This document shows, piece by piece, positions 1 through 12,884 of a stretch of 54,801 nt of DNA. Every line of letters begins with the position of its first letter. Within the stretch, counting starts at the first letter, position 1. Source of the stretch: Solicoccozyma terricola (taxonomy: Eukaryota > Basidiomycota > Tremellomycetes > Filobasidiales > Piskurozymaceae); assembly GCA_001600875.1 (NCBI GenBank), contig BCLD01000003.1:840391-895191 (forward strand), read 5' to 3'. The translations under genes and the position numbers were made by a program. The notes under the pieces were generated by a model, which saw only the letters and a list, made by a program, of their open reading frames with translations, had not been told where the DNA came from and searched no databases.

Positions 1-1290
1 GGGGAATGATTGTCGCAGTTTTTCATTTTTTCCTTTTGTCAGTTGCTTGACAAGATGAGCATTGCCCGAATTGCCGATGTGCATGGCATTTGAGGGGAGG
101 GGGATCAGTTTTGGTCAAAATTTTATGGGAGAATGGGATAGACTGGGGGAGAATGGGATTTGACGGGATGCGGACGATGTGCCACGGCTGTTTCCGGTCG
201 AAACACACGAGTTGGTCGAATGTACAGTTGGAGTTGGTAGCGACTGGCAGAGATTGGGATGGGTGGTGGTGGTGGTGGGGTGGGTGCGGTGGGTTGGTAA
301 GCCAGGGTAGGCATGTAGGCAGGGTAAGGCAAGGGTGCAGAAGGGGGCATGCCGGGGAAAGAGTGGGCCTCGGGGGCCACAGGGGCCACAAGCAGCCACG
401 GATCCACAGGGCCAACAGCCAGGGCTGGGCATGCAACTGTACATACATCCTCTCAGCACCACCCCCCCCCCCCCCTCGACGTGCATCCCGGATGGAAAAT
501 AAAACAAAAAACAAGGCAGAGCGGGCGGAGCGCCAGAGCATGCCCACAGGGTATGTATAGCAAGAGACGACGCAGCATTTTACCAGACCACCGAGATGCA
601 AACCGCTGGGAGCGGAGGCGGAAGCGATCACTAAAATCCACCAAAGTGGGCAATACAGGGACCACCAGGGTCGGCAGACAAGAGACAGACAACACACAAT
701 ACAACACAACTCCCAAAACTTTCGGCTCTTTGCCATTCAGAGACCCACCCAAACCCCCTCGGCCGTACATATCCCGCCGTGGTATTCAGCCGTTCGTTCT
801 CGACCTCTCCTTTTTTTTTTTTGCACCGTCCTTGATCGTCTCGGAGAGTTTCATATTCGTACGGTCATGAGCCGTGAATAGCAAGAAACCTGCGTTCCAA
901 GGGACTCACGCTCCGTCCAAGGAGGGTTATCGTTGGAGCCGAGACTTGGCAGCAAGCAGTCAAGTAGCAAGCAGAAGCAGAAGCAGCAAGCAGCAAGCAG
1001 CAACCAGAAGCAGCAACCAGCAACCAGCAACCAGCAACCAGCAACCAGCAACCAGCAACCAGAAGGGCCATACCACAGGTGAGCACAGATGGCTTCTTTG
1101 TCTTGGTCTGCGACAGCCGCCACTTTGATATGGGAATGCAGGTGCAGAATGTCAAGCGACGGGGCTGATGCTGCTGATGCTGCTGATGCTGCCGCTGATG
1201 CTACGGCTCAACATCCGTTCTCCATCGCCACATTGTCCATAGTACTGACCCTGATCTCCCTCCTACCCACCACCCCACGCACCTCCAGTC
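1..1290. other. Left-edge intergenic region / TEA-factor leader
   Basis: No convincing gene is visible in these 1.29 kb. The long open frames on both strands (for example 23-736 minus) encode low-complexity Pro/His/Trp/Cys-rich strings with no recognisable domain. The stretch holds a C14 run (462-475), a heptamer repeat (1014-1062) and a GCTGATG-type repeat near 1164-1200. The right part is probably the promoter and 5' leader of the TEA-domain gene that starts at 1291. A 69-codon upstream frame (1089-1298) overlaps that start codon. Confidence 0.6.
1014..1062 (+). repeat. Heptanucleotide tandem repeat CAACCAG, 7 copies
   Basis: Seven uninterrupted copies of CAACCAG lie about 230 bp upstream of the TEA-factor start codon. 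They follow a degenerate AGCAAGC/AGAAGC tract from about 953. It is a simple microsatellite, probably in the promoter or 5' leader. Confidence 0.9.
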
Positions 1291-3753
1291 ATGAGTAACG
1301 AATCAAACCAGGCCTCCGGGTCCTCCTCATCTCGAGGTTTCATGCTTCCACCCATCCTCGCGAGACCTCCATCACCAGGAGGCGACGGCGGCGGAGGCGG
1401 AGGAGCTGGAACCAGCAAGCAATACTCACCATCCAGAGTCTTGCCAATACTACCATCGATCGGCGCCGCAAGTACAGGAGCATCCAGTGGTGGTCCTCCT
1501 CCCCCTCCTTCACTATCATCGCCTACTCTCCCATCGCTATCATCAGCTCCTATTCTACCTACAAAGGGTTCATTATCTCCTCATCCACCATCGTTGTCTT
1601 CCGCATCATCTCGGTCTGGATTCTCTCACCTTGATCGTTCATCACGTCCATCGATACTACCACCATTACCACCGCCAATCACAACGTCTCGTATCATCAC
1701 AGAGCGTTACGATTCCGATCAAACGGATAGGTTCAAACTCTTCCGTCGTCATCATCCTTCTTCTCCTGCACCACCACCACCACCACCACCGCCGCCACTT
1801 TCCTACACTGGATCAGTTACTTCCACCGCAACACAAGGAGGTACAAGACGATCGAGTGATGAAACCTCCACAACTCCCAGCGTAGTCACACCTGACGATT
1901 ACGGAAATTGTCGTCGTCTTCCACATTCACCAGGTCGACCGACACATTCAAACGAAACTTCAGAAGAAAGAGCTTATAAACGGTTGAAACCATCACCAGA
2001 GGTTACATCTGCAGCCCCTATCCCATCGATATCTAGCGTTTCCATCTCAGGTGCCTCCGCGTCCGTCTCCGGTGTCGGCGGCGCAAAGGAACGAATCGAT
2101 CCTAAACAAGCTTTCGCTCTTCTCAAAGGTTACTATTACGACAGACCGTTCGCAGCAGTTGGATTGGAGGGTCCAGCTAATATTCAAGAGTTGGTGAGAG
2201 CAGCTAGGAATGAGGTAGCTGAGGCGGAAGGTGGGAGGGATAAAGGTGGAAATAAGGACGTTTGGCCTGATGATGCGGAATATGCATTCTTGGCTGGTGA
2301 GTGTGGTCTGACAAGTCGATTTCTGCCTCCATACGTCTACTAACCCGTCGTCCCTCGTCGTCTCCCCCACCCCCCAGCCGAAGCTCTTCTAGGCGATGAA
2401 GTGACTTCCAAAGTCCAGTTCTTCGGCAAGCAATCCGGTCGTAACGAGATCATCGCGCTCATCATCTCGATGGCGATCGGCAAACTCATGACGAGAAAAC
2501 AAGTGTCGTCCCATCTTCAAGTGGTAAGGCAGAGAAAAAACGTCCATTCAAAGGGTGAGTATGTGAAGAGGTTTGTACATGTTGACCGCGGGGGGATACG
2601 CTCTGACAAAAAAGCAAAAAACAAAAACGACCCAACAGTCAAAGCGCTCATGGATCGCAACTACGGAGAAGGTCACGTCACAACCGCTCAAACATCCCTT
2701 CGTGTCCTCGCTACCGAATTATATGAAATCACCGGTATCCCAATCGGCACAGACCTCAGTGAACGACCTAAACCTGCTTGGATTACGCATTTGGAATCCG
2801 TTCATCCTGGTGCCGAGTACAGTAATTCCAACAAGGATGTGTACTCGGAGGGCGGCGGCGGCGGAGGACGTCGCAAGGATTCTGGATCACCGTCAAAGCT
2901 CCATCGTCCACACGCATTCTCATACGGCGGCGGAAATTACGGCTCCAAGACCGACTCCAGTGGTACGTCACCGTCAGTATCGGAGGCTGGACGATCCCGT
3001 ATGATGGACGTCGATGAATTGGAAGGAACACCACGACTTGCTCTCGCTGCACCACGGCAGCTTCCTCCTCGCCACGCCAATCCACCAGACATCCGACTCG
3101 ACTACCTCACTTTACAACGTGGGGATACGACCATCATTGCCGCTGACGCCGAGTGCAAGAAACCAATGCCTCACCGTCGATTCTCCTCCATCCCTCAATC
3201 TCATGTCCGATACAAGGGCCTAGAGGATCTTCATCGAACTTACGGTTGTTGTATCGTCCATGTTGACGCCACGGTCGACACCGCCGCGCTCGCTGAACCC
3301 TTAGGAGACATTCACATCTCCCTCGGGCTCTTCTCGCCATTCAGCCCCCATCCCAATCCTGCAGAGGTGTTCGTAGCCACTACTTCGGGCTACCTCGTAG
3401 GATCACACGGAACAATGGGAATCGTCCACATCTCCGACGTCGATAGCGTACGTCTGGGCCGGGAGATTGTCTACCGTCCAACTCTCCCTTATGCTGAGCA
3501 ACGGCTACCCATATTGGTCCGCGAGCAACCTCAACCAGATCGGATAGTCATCCCTCAGTACTGGATCATGCAGGAAGTTTTCACGACTGGGTTTGAAAAG
3601 CAGGTGTTGGTAGGCAGTCGTCTGTCCGAGGGACACTCGATGTCGCCAGCCGCCGTAGCAGCTGAAGAAATCGGCCTGGTGGTCATTTACTCACTGACCG
3701 GCGGAACGAATGAAACGAGAGGAGTGAGGATTGAGAACGTTGTCTTTGATTGA
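1291..3753 (+). CDS. TEA/ATTS-domain transcription factor (TEC1/AbaA type)
   Basis: Three exons (1291-2296, 2378-2554, 2639-3753) encode about 765 residues. The TEA DNA-binding domain is split by intron 1. It runs from the WPDDAEYAFL motif at the end of exon 1 through the GRNEIIALII and TRKQVSSHLQV motifs of exon 2 (roughly residues 325-392), matching the TEA signature in which TRKQVSSHIQV forms the recognition helix. The N-terminal 270 residues are Pro/Ser-rich with a polyproline run, and the C-terminal half has no domain I recognise. Fungal family members (Tec1, AbaA) control filamentation or conidiation in the nucleus; a similar role here is inference. Introns start GTGAGT and restore the frame exactly. 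A short upstream frame overlaps the ATG. The gene converges on the cyclin gene. Confidence 0.93.
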
Positions 3754-3880
3754 AGAAATTGATCACCACGTTGTAACATAACGATCATCATCATAACACA
3801 ATGCATGCAACTGCTCCTGTGCCCGGTCCTTGGTGCCCTTCGTGCCCCTCCATCTATAAAAACAATACGCACACTTGTCA

Positions 3881-5367
3881 TCATGAGGACGACGTCGATC
3901 CGTTCGCACTCCTCGCGGCCTTCTGCTTTCCTTCCCAGTACACCAGCAGCAGATCGGCGTACTTTTGCATCTCCTCTAGCGGGATGACGAGGCGGAAGTC
4001 GTTGAGAAGGAGAAATTGTAGTTCGAGCTGGTTGAGCTCGGATTGCGGGAGGCCACCGACCTATCAAAGTATATACCAGACTGTCAGGAGAGGGATTGCG
4101 TGGAGAGTCGACCACCAGAGAAACTTACCTTGGCGTACCGCGAGTTGGTGTAAAACACATCCGAGAAAAACTTGCTAGCGACTGTGATCCCAGCGATCAC
4201 CAATCGATGTACGTTGTAGCTATCGATAGCGAAACCGCGGTCCCTCCTGCCATCAGTGATCACACTGGATCCTACATGAGCCCTGCTCATCCTATCAAAG
4301 TATACCAACAGGCTGAGAAAGACCTCGTTTGTGATCGGACAATACTTGAGGATACGTTGAAGGTACGCCTCGATGGAGATGGAGGGAATATTACGTGCGT
4401 GAAAGCACAAGATGGAGGAAGGATGGGAGATGGAGTGTCGAGAGGCGGTGAAGATAGCGGGATGGTGGTAGGGTGAATGTGCAGCGGACTGGACAGGGCG
4501 TGCGACCGCTGAGGATGTAGGGGGTGGTTCCAGAGATGGGTCCGGCAACGGTGTTGACTGCGTAGATGTCGTTGCAGGCGGCTGCGAGTCCGATGCTGAA
4601 GATTCCGACCTCGCTTTCTTTGGGCGAAATGGCGGTATCACCAAAGAGTCGACAGAGAATTTCGATCTGAGGTGTGCGCTCGCAGCCGAACTGGCACTTG
4701 CTCTCGGAGGAGACGGTCCCATCTCGCCCATCTCGGATGATGCCGTTCGCGACGGACCTGGCGGAGTGTATGTGGGTGAACTTGAAGATCCGCCGCTCTG
4801 CGTCACCCCAGTAACCTCATCCACCGTCATAGTTGGATTGTTTGGTCTGAGCGAGTCGTTGGCTTGAGCGATTTGCTGCAAGAGGCATGCAAGAAGTTTG
4901 AGAAGTTCGGGAGTGGGATATGTTGCGAGATCAAGATGCGGTGATGTAGAGCCCTCAGCAGTCCTGGCAGAAGAAGAGGTGGTAGGAGGGGGCACATTGT
5001 CTGATGGTGGCCTGTCATCGCCTACTGAAGTCGTGTGATCCGGCGTCATTGGTGCTTGGTTGTCGTCTCCAGTCGTTGGCAAGGATCGGTGAGGTTCTCC
5101 GTCGACCTCCGCCTGCGGAGCGACGTCGTCGATCTGCTGCCCTTGCACCGCAGACGACTCCTCTGGTACTTGTACTACCTCCCTACCATTCTCCCAATCC
5201 TCCGGATGCGTCTTCTCCAGCTCTCTCTTCCCTTGCAGAGTCGAAGACGGTGGTGTACTTGGTCCTTCGCCGCGGTCATCCGGAGCGCCGTCTGGTGGTG
5301 CTGGCGTTGACGACCACTCCTGCGGACCCTGGTTGGTCGTTGGCGCCACGTTCGGCGACATGGCCAT
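3881..5367 (-). CDS. Pho80/PCL-type cyclin (partner of a Pho85-like CDK)
   Basis: Two exons (5367-4129, 4060-3881; 68-nt intron) encode about 472 residues. The first 260 residues are acidic, Pro/Ser-rich and probably disordered. The C-terminal third is a cyclin box of the Pho80 subclass: LQRILKYCPITNEVFLSLLVYFDRM, then DSYNVHRLVIAGITVASKF, then across the intron SRYAKVGGLPQSELNQLE and LQFLLLNDFRLVI. Such cyclins bind a Pho85-type kinase and direct it in phosphate, glycogen or polarity control; which branch applies here is unknown. The ATG at 5367 is directly preceded by an in-frame stop, so this start is the simplest model. A plausible-looking frame starting at 5618 lies just upstream and could be a uORF or an unmodelled first exon. 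Confidence 0.9.
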
Positions 5368-5765
5368 CCTGCTTTAGGAGGGGGAGGGGTGTTGAACCGC
5401 CGAAGTATTCGAGACCAAAAGTTGACCCCACAGAATTTCCAAAGATCGCCGGTGGAGTTGAACGAAGTGAGATCTCGTCTCGTTATGGCGGTTTCGGGGG
5501 ATACTGATGGTCGAGGACGGTTGGGTGCCGGGTGTTTGTCGTCGGTGGACGGTGTTGATGGTGGTGTCCAAGGAGCGTTGATGTTGTATGGGTTGTGATA
5601 CTTTGCGACGCTACTCATTCGTCACTTGGGGGCCCTTGGGACAACTCAAACGTGCGCGGACACAGCGGGACATGGTAGGTACATCGCTGTAATATTCCCA
5701 TTTCTTCCCTATTTCTTCCCATTTCTTCCCATTCCTTCAACATGGCAACTCGACATCCATCCTCT
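5368..5765. other. Intergenic region between URB1 and the cyclin gene
   Basis: About 400 bp separate the URB1 stop from the cyclin start, both on minus. It should contain the URB1 terminator and the cyclin promoter/5' leader. A minus-strand frame from 5618 reads about 80 natural-looking residues before running into the cyclin start region in another frame (see findings). A pyrimidine tract (about 5379-5392, read on minus) lies directly before the cyclin ATG. No other feature seen. Confidence 0.5.
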
Positions 5766-8700
5766 TCACCTCGCAGCCTTCCATGCTTGCCTCACGTACT
5801 CCCCCACCTCACCTCCAAACAGCACAGCTCGACAGCTCAACCAGCGCATCGTCTCCACCGCCTTGGCACAAACGCCCTCTCCCACAGTCGCAGGATCGAC
5901 AGCCAACTCAGCTTGAAGCAACAACTCCACCGTGGATCGCCAGTCCTCGTTGGCAATGTCCTCGGTTGACTCGATGGCACGCAGTCGAAGGGTGACGGTT
6001 CGCAAGACTGGTATCGAGATCTGAACTCCAGGAGCGACTGCCATCAGTAGCAGACTTCGTGATAGCTTGCGAAGTAGAGGCAATGCTGTGACAGAGGCGC
6101 GGGGGAATAGAAAATCAGCCTTCATGTCCAACGACATCCACGCGCTAGATCCACAATCCACTCACAAGCTTCTTGAGCAGCATCTGAAACCACCGTCTCC
6201 ATCTGCGCAACCCATCTCCTTTTTCTCTCAGACTTCTCGCTCCCTCCTCCTTCTCTCTGACATAGTCTAATCGCAGTCTTCTCAATGATATCGACAATAC
6301 CTGCCAGCTCATCCACATCTCCTCGAGTCATTCGTACCTGAATGGAAAGCCATGGCAAGAGACCCTCGCGGTCCACAAGATGGCAGGCGGCAGCAGGGAT
6401 GTTGACGAAGCTCGTAATCGCCTAGCGAGATACCACGAAATCAGAAATGGTTCGGCCAGCCACAACAGGACCACGTTCCCAGACTCACTTGAAGTATCAA
6501 TTTTTTCAACGATGGATCATTCGTGGACTCGTAAAGTGTAGCCAACAGTGCGAATGTATGTCTCCTTCTGAGGATATGCCAGTCCTGTGTCGTTTTACGA
6601 GTCAGCCACGCACGCCATCCCTCAAGCCTTTACAAAACTCACATCCCTGCCCTTCGCCGACTCCCGCAAAAATCGGACCATCCACCTTCTTTCCTTCTTC
6701 CCACCTTGTCCAGCAGCATATAGCATACCATAAAGCATCGGCACGTCCTTCCCATCCAGCGTCGGTCGTTGAAGAAGGAACCGACTGGTTAGAGGGTAAA
6801 GGAACGAGGATGGATCGGCGATGGATCGCAACGTATGTGCGAAAAAGAGAGTGGTAATGCTGGGCAATCGAGGAGAGGAAGGCGTGGTGGGCGCAGGGAT
6901 AGAGTGGCGAAGCACTCGCAGGGCTCGCAGAACAGCCGGACGCTCTTGGAACGGCGTGACCTGTATATGATAAGGGGGTCATTAGAAAATGATGGTCGTG
7001 TCTTTGGCAAAATGCACTCTCGACTTACCTCGATGGCCACCATAGCCTTGGCCAGAATGTACCCAGCGGTATCCCTCACCTCATTTCTTCTGGATGACAG
7101 CGCACAAATCGCTAGCCCCAGTACGTTACTTCGCAAGATCTCCACCCAGTCCAGACCCGTAAGACCACCTTCAGTAACCACCATCGCTGTGAGACTCAGA
7201 ATAAACACGACATCGTACAGCGATCCGTCGCCAGCTTCGACCTTTTCGCTCGAGCCCGAGCGTCCAACGTCAAAGTGGGTGCAGGTAGCAAAGACCTGAG
7301 CCGAGTCCAATGAAGTAAGAACATCAAGACTTCGTCGGGTGGTGGGGTCAATGATGACCCTTCGTGGAGTCCAGCTGAGGAACATTGAAGCTACCGACAG
7401 CTTGCGGTATGTTTCAAAGAGTTTGAGCACAGCGAAGAGGTCGAGGTCGGCCGCACTGTCTGTTCCACCATATAGCCCCATCAGAGGCTCAACGAAATTT
7501 GGCTGGCAGGCAACGTATGGCGATGCCATGCTGAGTGCTTTGATACACTTGGCCAGAGAAGTTCGGAGAGGATCATTGATGGCCAAAGTCGCAGCCCTTG
7601 CAACGATAGGACTAGCCATGATGGTCTGGAGACTTTGACGGATAGTAGTAGCCTGAATAGAGGCGTCAGCGTTGGCATTGTATGGAATCGTACTGAGCGG
7701 CTCACCTTAAGCTCGGAGCGACTAGCTAGCACGCTCGCAAGTTCCAAAGCCGCAGTTATTGACAATCGGTCCTGCATGATTGCCAGCATGACCGATTCTG
7801 CAACAAATGCGTTGATGGCAGCCTGAGGCAAATCATTGACAAGATTGGCTGTGTGAGGAGTATCGCCTGAGTACAATACTACTGCGGTTTTCAGAGGCCT
7901 GACTCACTCGTCGTCTTCAATGTGGCCACGAATTGCTCCGATAGATCGCTATCGTCTGAGAGGATGCTGACCTCCCATCGAAGGGCGATTTCGGTGATCG
8001 ACGTACCCACATGCGCAAAGGCTTCGCTGTCCAGCTTCTGCAAGCGGTGCATCAACGCCAGGACAGGTCCAGAACTCGCTCCGGTTATGTTGGCTGACGC
8101 TTCAGAAAGCGCAACCGCCAGCCCAGACCTCCCGGTTTCCGAAGACTCCGCGATAGCACACACAAGGTCGTGGCATCCCGCACCACCAGATTGCAATGCG
8201 GCTTTGGCGAGAGCAGTAGCAAATGACGCATCAAACGTACCAGCCACATCCAAGACTTGGAGGACCGGCGAGAATGTGATGACATCGTCAGGTGTCCAGG
8301 CTGAGCGCTTGCGAAGAGCTGCCAACGTAGCCATTGCCATTGCATGAGACACGCCCGCACCAGCCGCTAGCAAACGCGCACCATCCGAATTCGCCTCTTC
8401 CACGAGATCGGCAATGTCCCGTTCCGCAAAGAGCGTGACCTTCTGAGCTGGCGCTCTTGAGATCCAAGAACGCTCGGCTTGGTCAAAGCTGTTTACTCTG
8501 GAAACGTCTCCAGACATGCCTAAAGGTAGCCATTTCTGGAGAACGTCACTGGCAGCATCGTACAGCTTGAACCGCATGATGATCGGTGATAATTCTTGAA
8601 TCATAGCATGGTGATTCACCCGTCGCAGCAACGCTTTTGCAACGAGTATCTGCTTCGGCGAAATGGTCTTTGTCCTCTCGGCCAAGGTCTTCAAAGCCTT

Positions 8701-11700
8701 TGCTGCAACCTCTTCTTCCAAGAACGCTGTCCACGGCTCGCACACGATGAATGTCTATGTAACAGCCAACGGGTCAGCCAACAGTTAAAATCATTAAAAT
8801 GGTTTCAAGCTCCATGCTCACCATCTCAACATCCGCTCCTGATTCAGTGACCCTCTTGCTAACCCTATGGATGACATCCTTTGCCAGAGCACGGTCCACA
8901 TCGTCAGATGGGTCCAAGTACTTGATTAATCTGGTGAGATCTACAAGCGAAATGAAGTGAATACAGAGAGACAGTGACGACCTTCAGCAGATACTCACCG
9001 GGAAGATTTGTAAGAGCAAGCGGATCGGATGTAAGTGTCACAATAGCAGCATTGCCAAACATAACGTTCTTGCTCAGTCGAAGAGACGCTGCATCCGACG
9101 AGGCTCTGTCTAAGCACTCGCACAACAGCACGACAGCCAAGTTGGAGCTGGCCGAGCTATTCGAGGTAAGACGACGTAAGATGGCCTTTGCGCACCCAGG
9201 AATGGACCAAGTTGGAGTAGTAGTCAGCCGCTTGAGGAGCCACTCCTGCGTTGCGGAATCGGCTTCCGCCCCCACGAGAGTCAAAAGCCATTCGAATGAC
9301 ATGGACCCGATGATGCTGTGTGAAGAAAGATGTGTCAACTAGCTGAGTTGATACGGGCCAAAGCTGATCCACAGACTGACCCCCTCATGGTCTCGTCGGC
9401 CGACAGGAGAATCTGATGAGCCTGCTGAGGCTCAGAGTCAAGAAGCTGCTGCCGAGATTGCAGGTCTGAAGGAAGACAACGATCAGTGAAGTTTCTCAGG
9501 TTCTCACAAAGCTTGGTAAAAGCGCACCTTCGATCACCCCTGTCGCTTTCGAGCCCGGCACGACCACACCCTTCCCTACTAGGCTCTTGAGCTGAATCTT
9601 CGCCAATTCAGCCGCATGAGCCAATTCCGGGTGCTGGACCCCTCGTGCCTTCTGCGCAATGGCGACGCATTCCTCTAGCTTTGTCGCTAGGGCCTCCAAG
9701 TAGGATACTGCTGTATCCTTCCTTGTCATGCCAAGGATAACCTGCCTGACATATCTAATGATAACCAGAGAAGCTTCTGTAGACACGAGATGCCCCGCCA
9801 TCTTCGCTTGAAGCTGCTCCAACACAGTGAAAAGGAGCGGCGAAGGCAATCCAGCTGCGGACAATATGGCGTCTCCGGTATCGTCCAAGCGGATGACGTC
9901 TTCCATGTATCGATGCGGCGTCTTCATACATCGTCTCACGCAGTCGTCCAGGAAAGAAAGGAGATGCAACCGCTCCGCGATGTCGGTCGGCGAAGGAGCC
10001 GATGCCACCCAAGGTAATGACGAAAGCCAGACATCGAGCTCGGCAGGATCGTGCTCAAACAGTATCGAAGGGGAGAGGAGCTGCCTTAACAGTGCGTCTG
10101 TAGCGTTTCTGGTCGCTTGATGAGGAGTCTCGAGATATAGCTGCAAGAGGTGGTAGAGATAGGTGTATTGAGAACCACCTGACAACATGACAATCATGTC
10201 AGCGTTAATTAATCGTACGATGAACCGTGTCACCTACCAGCTTTGCCGGCCCATGCCCAGGTTGAGACATCTTTGAGTAGCTGAATGACATGGATTTGAC
10301 TGAGACCGTCGAACCCTCGAACGTCACCCCTGGACTGTCCGAACCCTCCGCCCATACCAATACTTCCGATACTGCCAACAGTCCCAACACTCGCAATACT
10401 ACCTGCATCAGAGGCGACACTTCCCTCTCGCATGAGCTTACGTGCCTCAGCTTCCATTTTGGAAGAGGAAGACGATACGAGGAGTTTCCCTACATCGAAT
10501 CGAACCTCCATTGCGAGGGCAGGCAGAGCACAGTGGTATAGACCAAACAGTCTCAAAGCGACCTCCGTCAACAGTTCAGCTTGTGCCTTTGCATCGACGT
10601 CACCTTCCTCTACTGATGCCTGCAGCGCTTGAGACGCTGCGGAATTTTGGGCGAACGCAATTACGACGGCGACATCGGGCACCCTCTTCCGCGCTTCGAG
10701 ATCTAGGTCGTGAACAAGCTGCATCCACGAGTTTTCGATGGTGCCATGCTCCGCGGAGCCCTCTTGAGCCGTAGCTTGAGATGCCAACCTTTGTATCAGC
10801 TGCCGAACAGCGATGAATTTCTGTAGGGCTCTTGCCAATGCGAGAGCCGTCAGGTGCTGGACCAATGGCGACGAATGCTGCAGACCTTTGGAAAGATGAT
10901 TCTTGCCGAGCAACGAGGGGAGGACCGCCTCGATGACTGCTTGGAGAGCGGGAGGTTGTGCTTTGATAGCTGCTTCAGAGTAGAAAGTGGACTCGTTCGG
11001 CACGGGTAGCGAAACAATGCGACCGATGAACGAAATAGTAGAAATCCAGCCGGAACCGAGGCGTGGTTCAACGGACAGAGCAGAGTTTGGCCAATATCTA
11101 TGATGGTGGCTTTCGGATCAGTCGCAGTTCTCGCGCTATTGATGCAGCACTGCACTTACCCTGCGACCAACTCCGGACAAGCTCCAAGAATTCCCTCTGC
11201 CAAAGCGGCATACTTTGATTCCTCTGCAACCTTGGGTCCAATCCTCCGCAAGACATTCGCCAGAATCTTATTGTGGAGACCGTCGTTCGCCTGTGACCCT
11301 CCAGCACGCCCATTCTGAGCTGGCTCTCTGCCGTGATCCCCGTCCCCGTCCTCTGCAGCCCTGCCCTTCCCCTTGCGTCGATACCAACTTTCATCCTGGA
11401 AGCAGACTCCAGTACCAGGAGTTGTGCATACACGCATCAAAAAATGGTGGGCGAGATCCGCCGGCGTGAATCCGTCGATCGCCTCTTCATCGTCCTTGCG
11501 GGTATACAGCTTCATCACGCTCTCAATCGCATTTTCGTCGATGAGCGCGACAGAGACCTTGCGATTGAGACCTGGTGTCGCTTGCCCGTTCATGGAGTTC
11601 CAAACGGCGGTAAGGATACGAATGATTGTTCGCGATGGATCCTCCTTGATATTCGACCAAAACGCTCGAAGGATCGGACGAGATGTGGAGAGGAATGCCG

Positions 11701-12665
11701 GATGGCCAAGTAGCGGAAGGATGATCTCGACAGCAAGATGACGTACGTCTGTTAATGGGACATCATCAGTATCGTGCTCAAAGGCCTTCGTGGCCCCTAC
11801 CCACCAGGTTTATCCAATGGATCAACATCCTTTCCAAATCCACCCTTCCTCCTCATGGAGAGTAACTTTGGAAACGCCTTTACTATCCCACCATCTAACA
11901 AAGAATTCCAGGCTTTGCTTGAAGCTTTACCGAGACCGCCAGATCCGGATTCCAGCTGTTCTGAGCGGATGCATGCTGCTGCTAGTCCCAGAGCGGTTTG
12001 AGCATGCTCCCGCTTGTTGGATTGAACGAGATGGTTGAGCTGAGAGCACAGTCGTTAGTCAACTTGTGATCAGTAGGGTAACGTCAATACACTCACGTAG
12101 GATGAAAACGCATCACTTGAACCAATTATTCTCTCGACAATGGTAGCGAGCGTACTTCGGAAGTATGGCAATGGCGCCAATAGTTGGATAAACGAAGTGA
12201 GAGCTGCAACGGCGGCGACGGCTACATCTAGCTCTTTGCGCTGCCATGATAAAAAACAGATTCCGTCAGATCTTCTCTCAAGATTGGCCAAAGCTCTCTC
12301 ACCTCCGTAGCCGACTTCCAAGCTTTGAAAATCTCATCTAGACCCGGTGACAAGCCAATGTAATGCTGCGCTAGGACCACGTTGGGGTGATTGATAGGCA
12401 CGGGCAGTTTGGAGTGGGGAACCCGAATCTGCGTGTCAAACGAAACGAGTGCTGGTAACCGCAGTATCGTGTCAGCTTGCTTGCTCAAGTGTAGCTGATA
12501 GCAGCTTCCCTCAGCTTCCCTCTCACCATGCTTGCTTCCAGTTTGTAATGCGTCCCTGACTTCACGTCCGGTCTTGTATATAGTCGTTGGAGGACCAGTT
12601 GCTGCTTCTGACGAGCCGACAGTGGTGATGGCAGGACCATCAGGTCTCTTTCGTTTTACTGCCAT
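5766..12665 (-). CDS. URB1: URB1/NPA1, nucleolar pre-60S ribosome assembly factor
   Basis: Seventeen exons (12665-12527, 12451-12303, 12240-12097, 12039-11805, 11748-11160, 11097-10238, 10178-9528, 9465-9381, 9315-8999, 8940-8822, 8754-7908, 7866-7706, 7652-7029, 6960-6643, 6584-6489, 6421-6166, 6085-5766) give 1969 residues, close to yeast Urb1 (about 1760). The N-terminal Npa1 domain shows LPVPINHPNVVLAQHYI, KAFPKLLSMRRK, ADLAHHFLMRVCTTPGTGVCF and ILGACPELVAGYW. The C-terminal NopRA1 domain (roughly 1440-1790) shows GLYGGT, FLYPLTSRFLLQRP, DVPMLYGMLY and DWHILRRRHTF. Between them lies alpha-helical repeat-like sequence. The start at 12665 gives a basic KRKRP N terminus. Urb1 acts in early nucleolar pre-60S particles. 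Phase is preserved across all 16 introns; one (7867-7907) is only 41 nt. Confidence 0.95.
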
Positions 12666-12884
12666 GTCTGCAGGAGGATGAGCAGATGCGGTGATTGACT
12701 GAAATGTGAAGACTTGGCTGTGAAGAAGTTGCAAGTTGGACTGAAATCTACTTGAACACGTGATCCAGTTTACAACCTGGCCCCTGGCGGTATTACAAAC
12801 GGTAATATAATAGAAATCGGCATGAAACCCAAATAATCGCTGACGAAGGACAAGGAACAGGCCACGAGACATTCAAGGGGGTGT

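Noticed and set aside
23..736. 237-codon minus-strand ORF at the left edge
   Set aside because: Composition is Cys/Trp/Pro/His-rich, it runs through a C14 homopolymer translated as polyglycine, and no domain or splice pattern supports it.
12666..12872. Upstream start for URB1 at 12872
   Set aside because: The added residues have no family similarity and cover the tandem intergenic spacer. The start at 12665 gives the expected basic N terminus.
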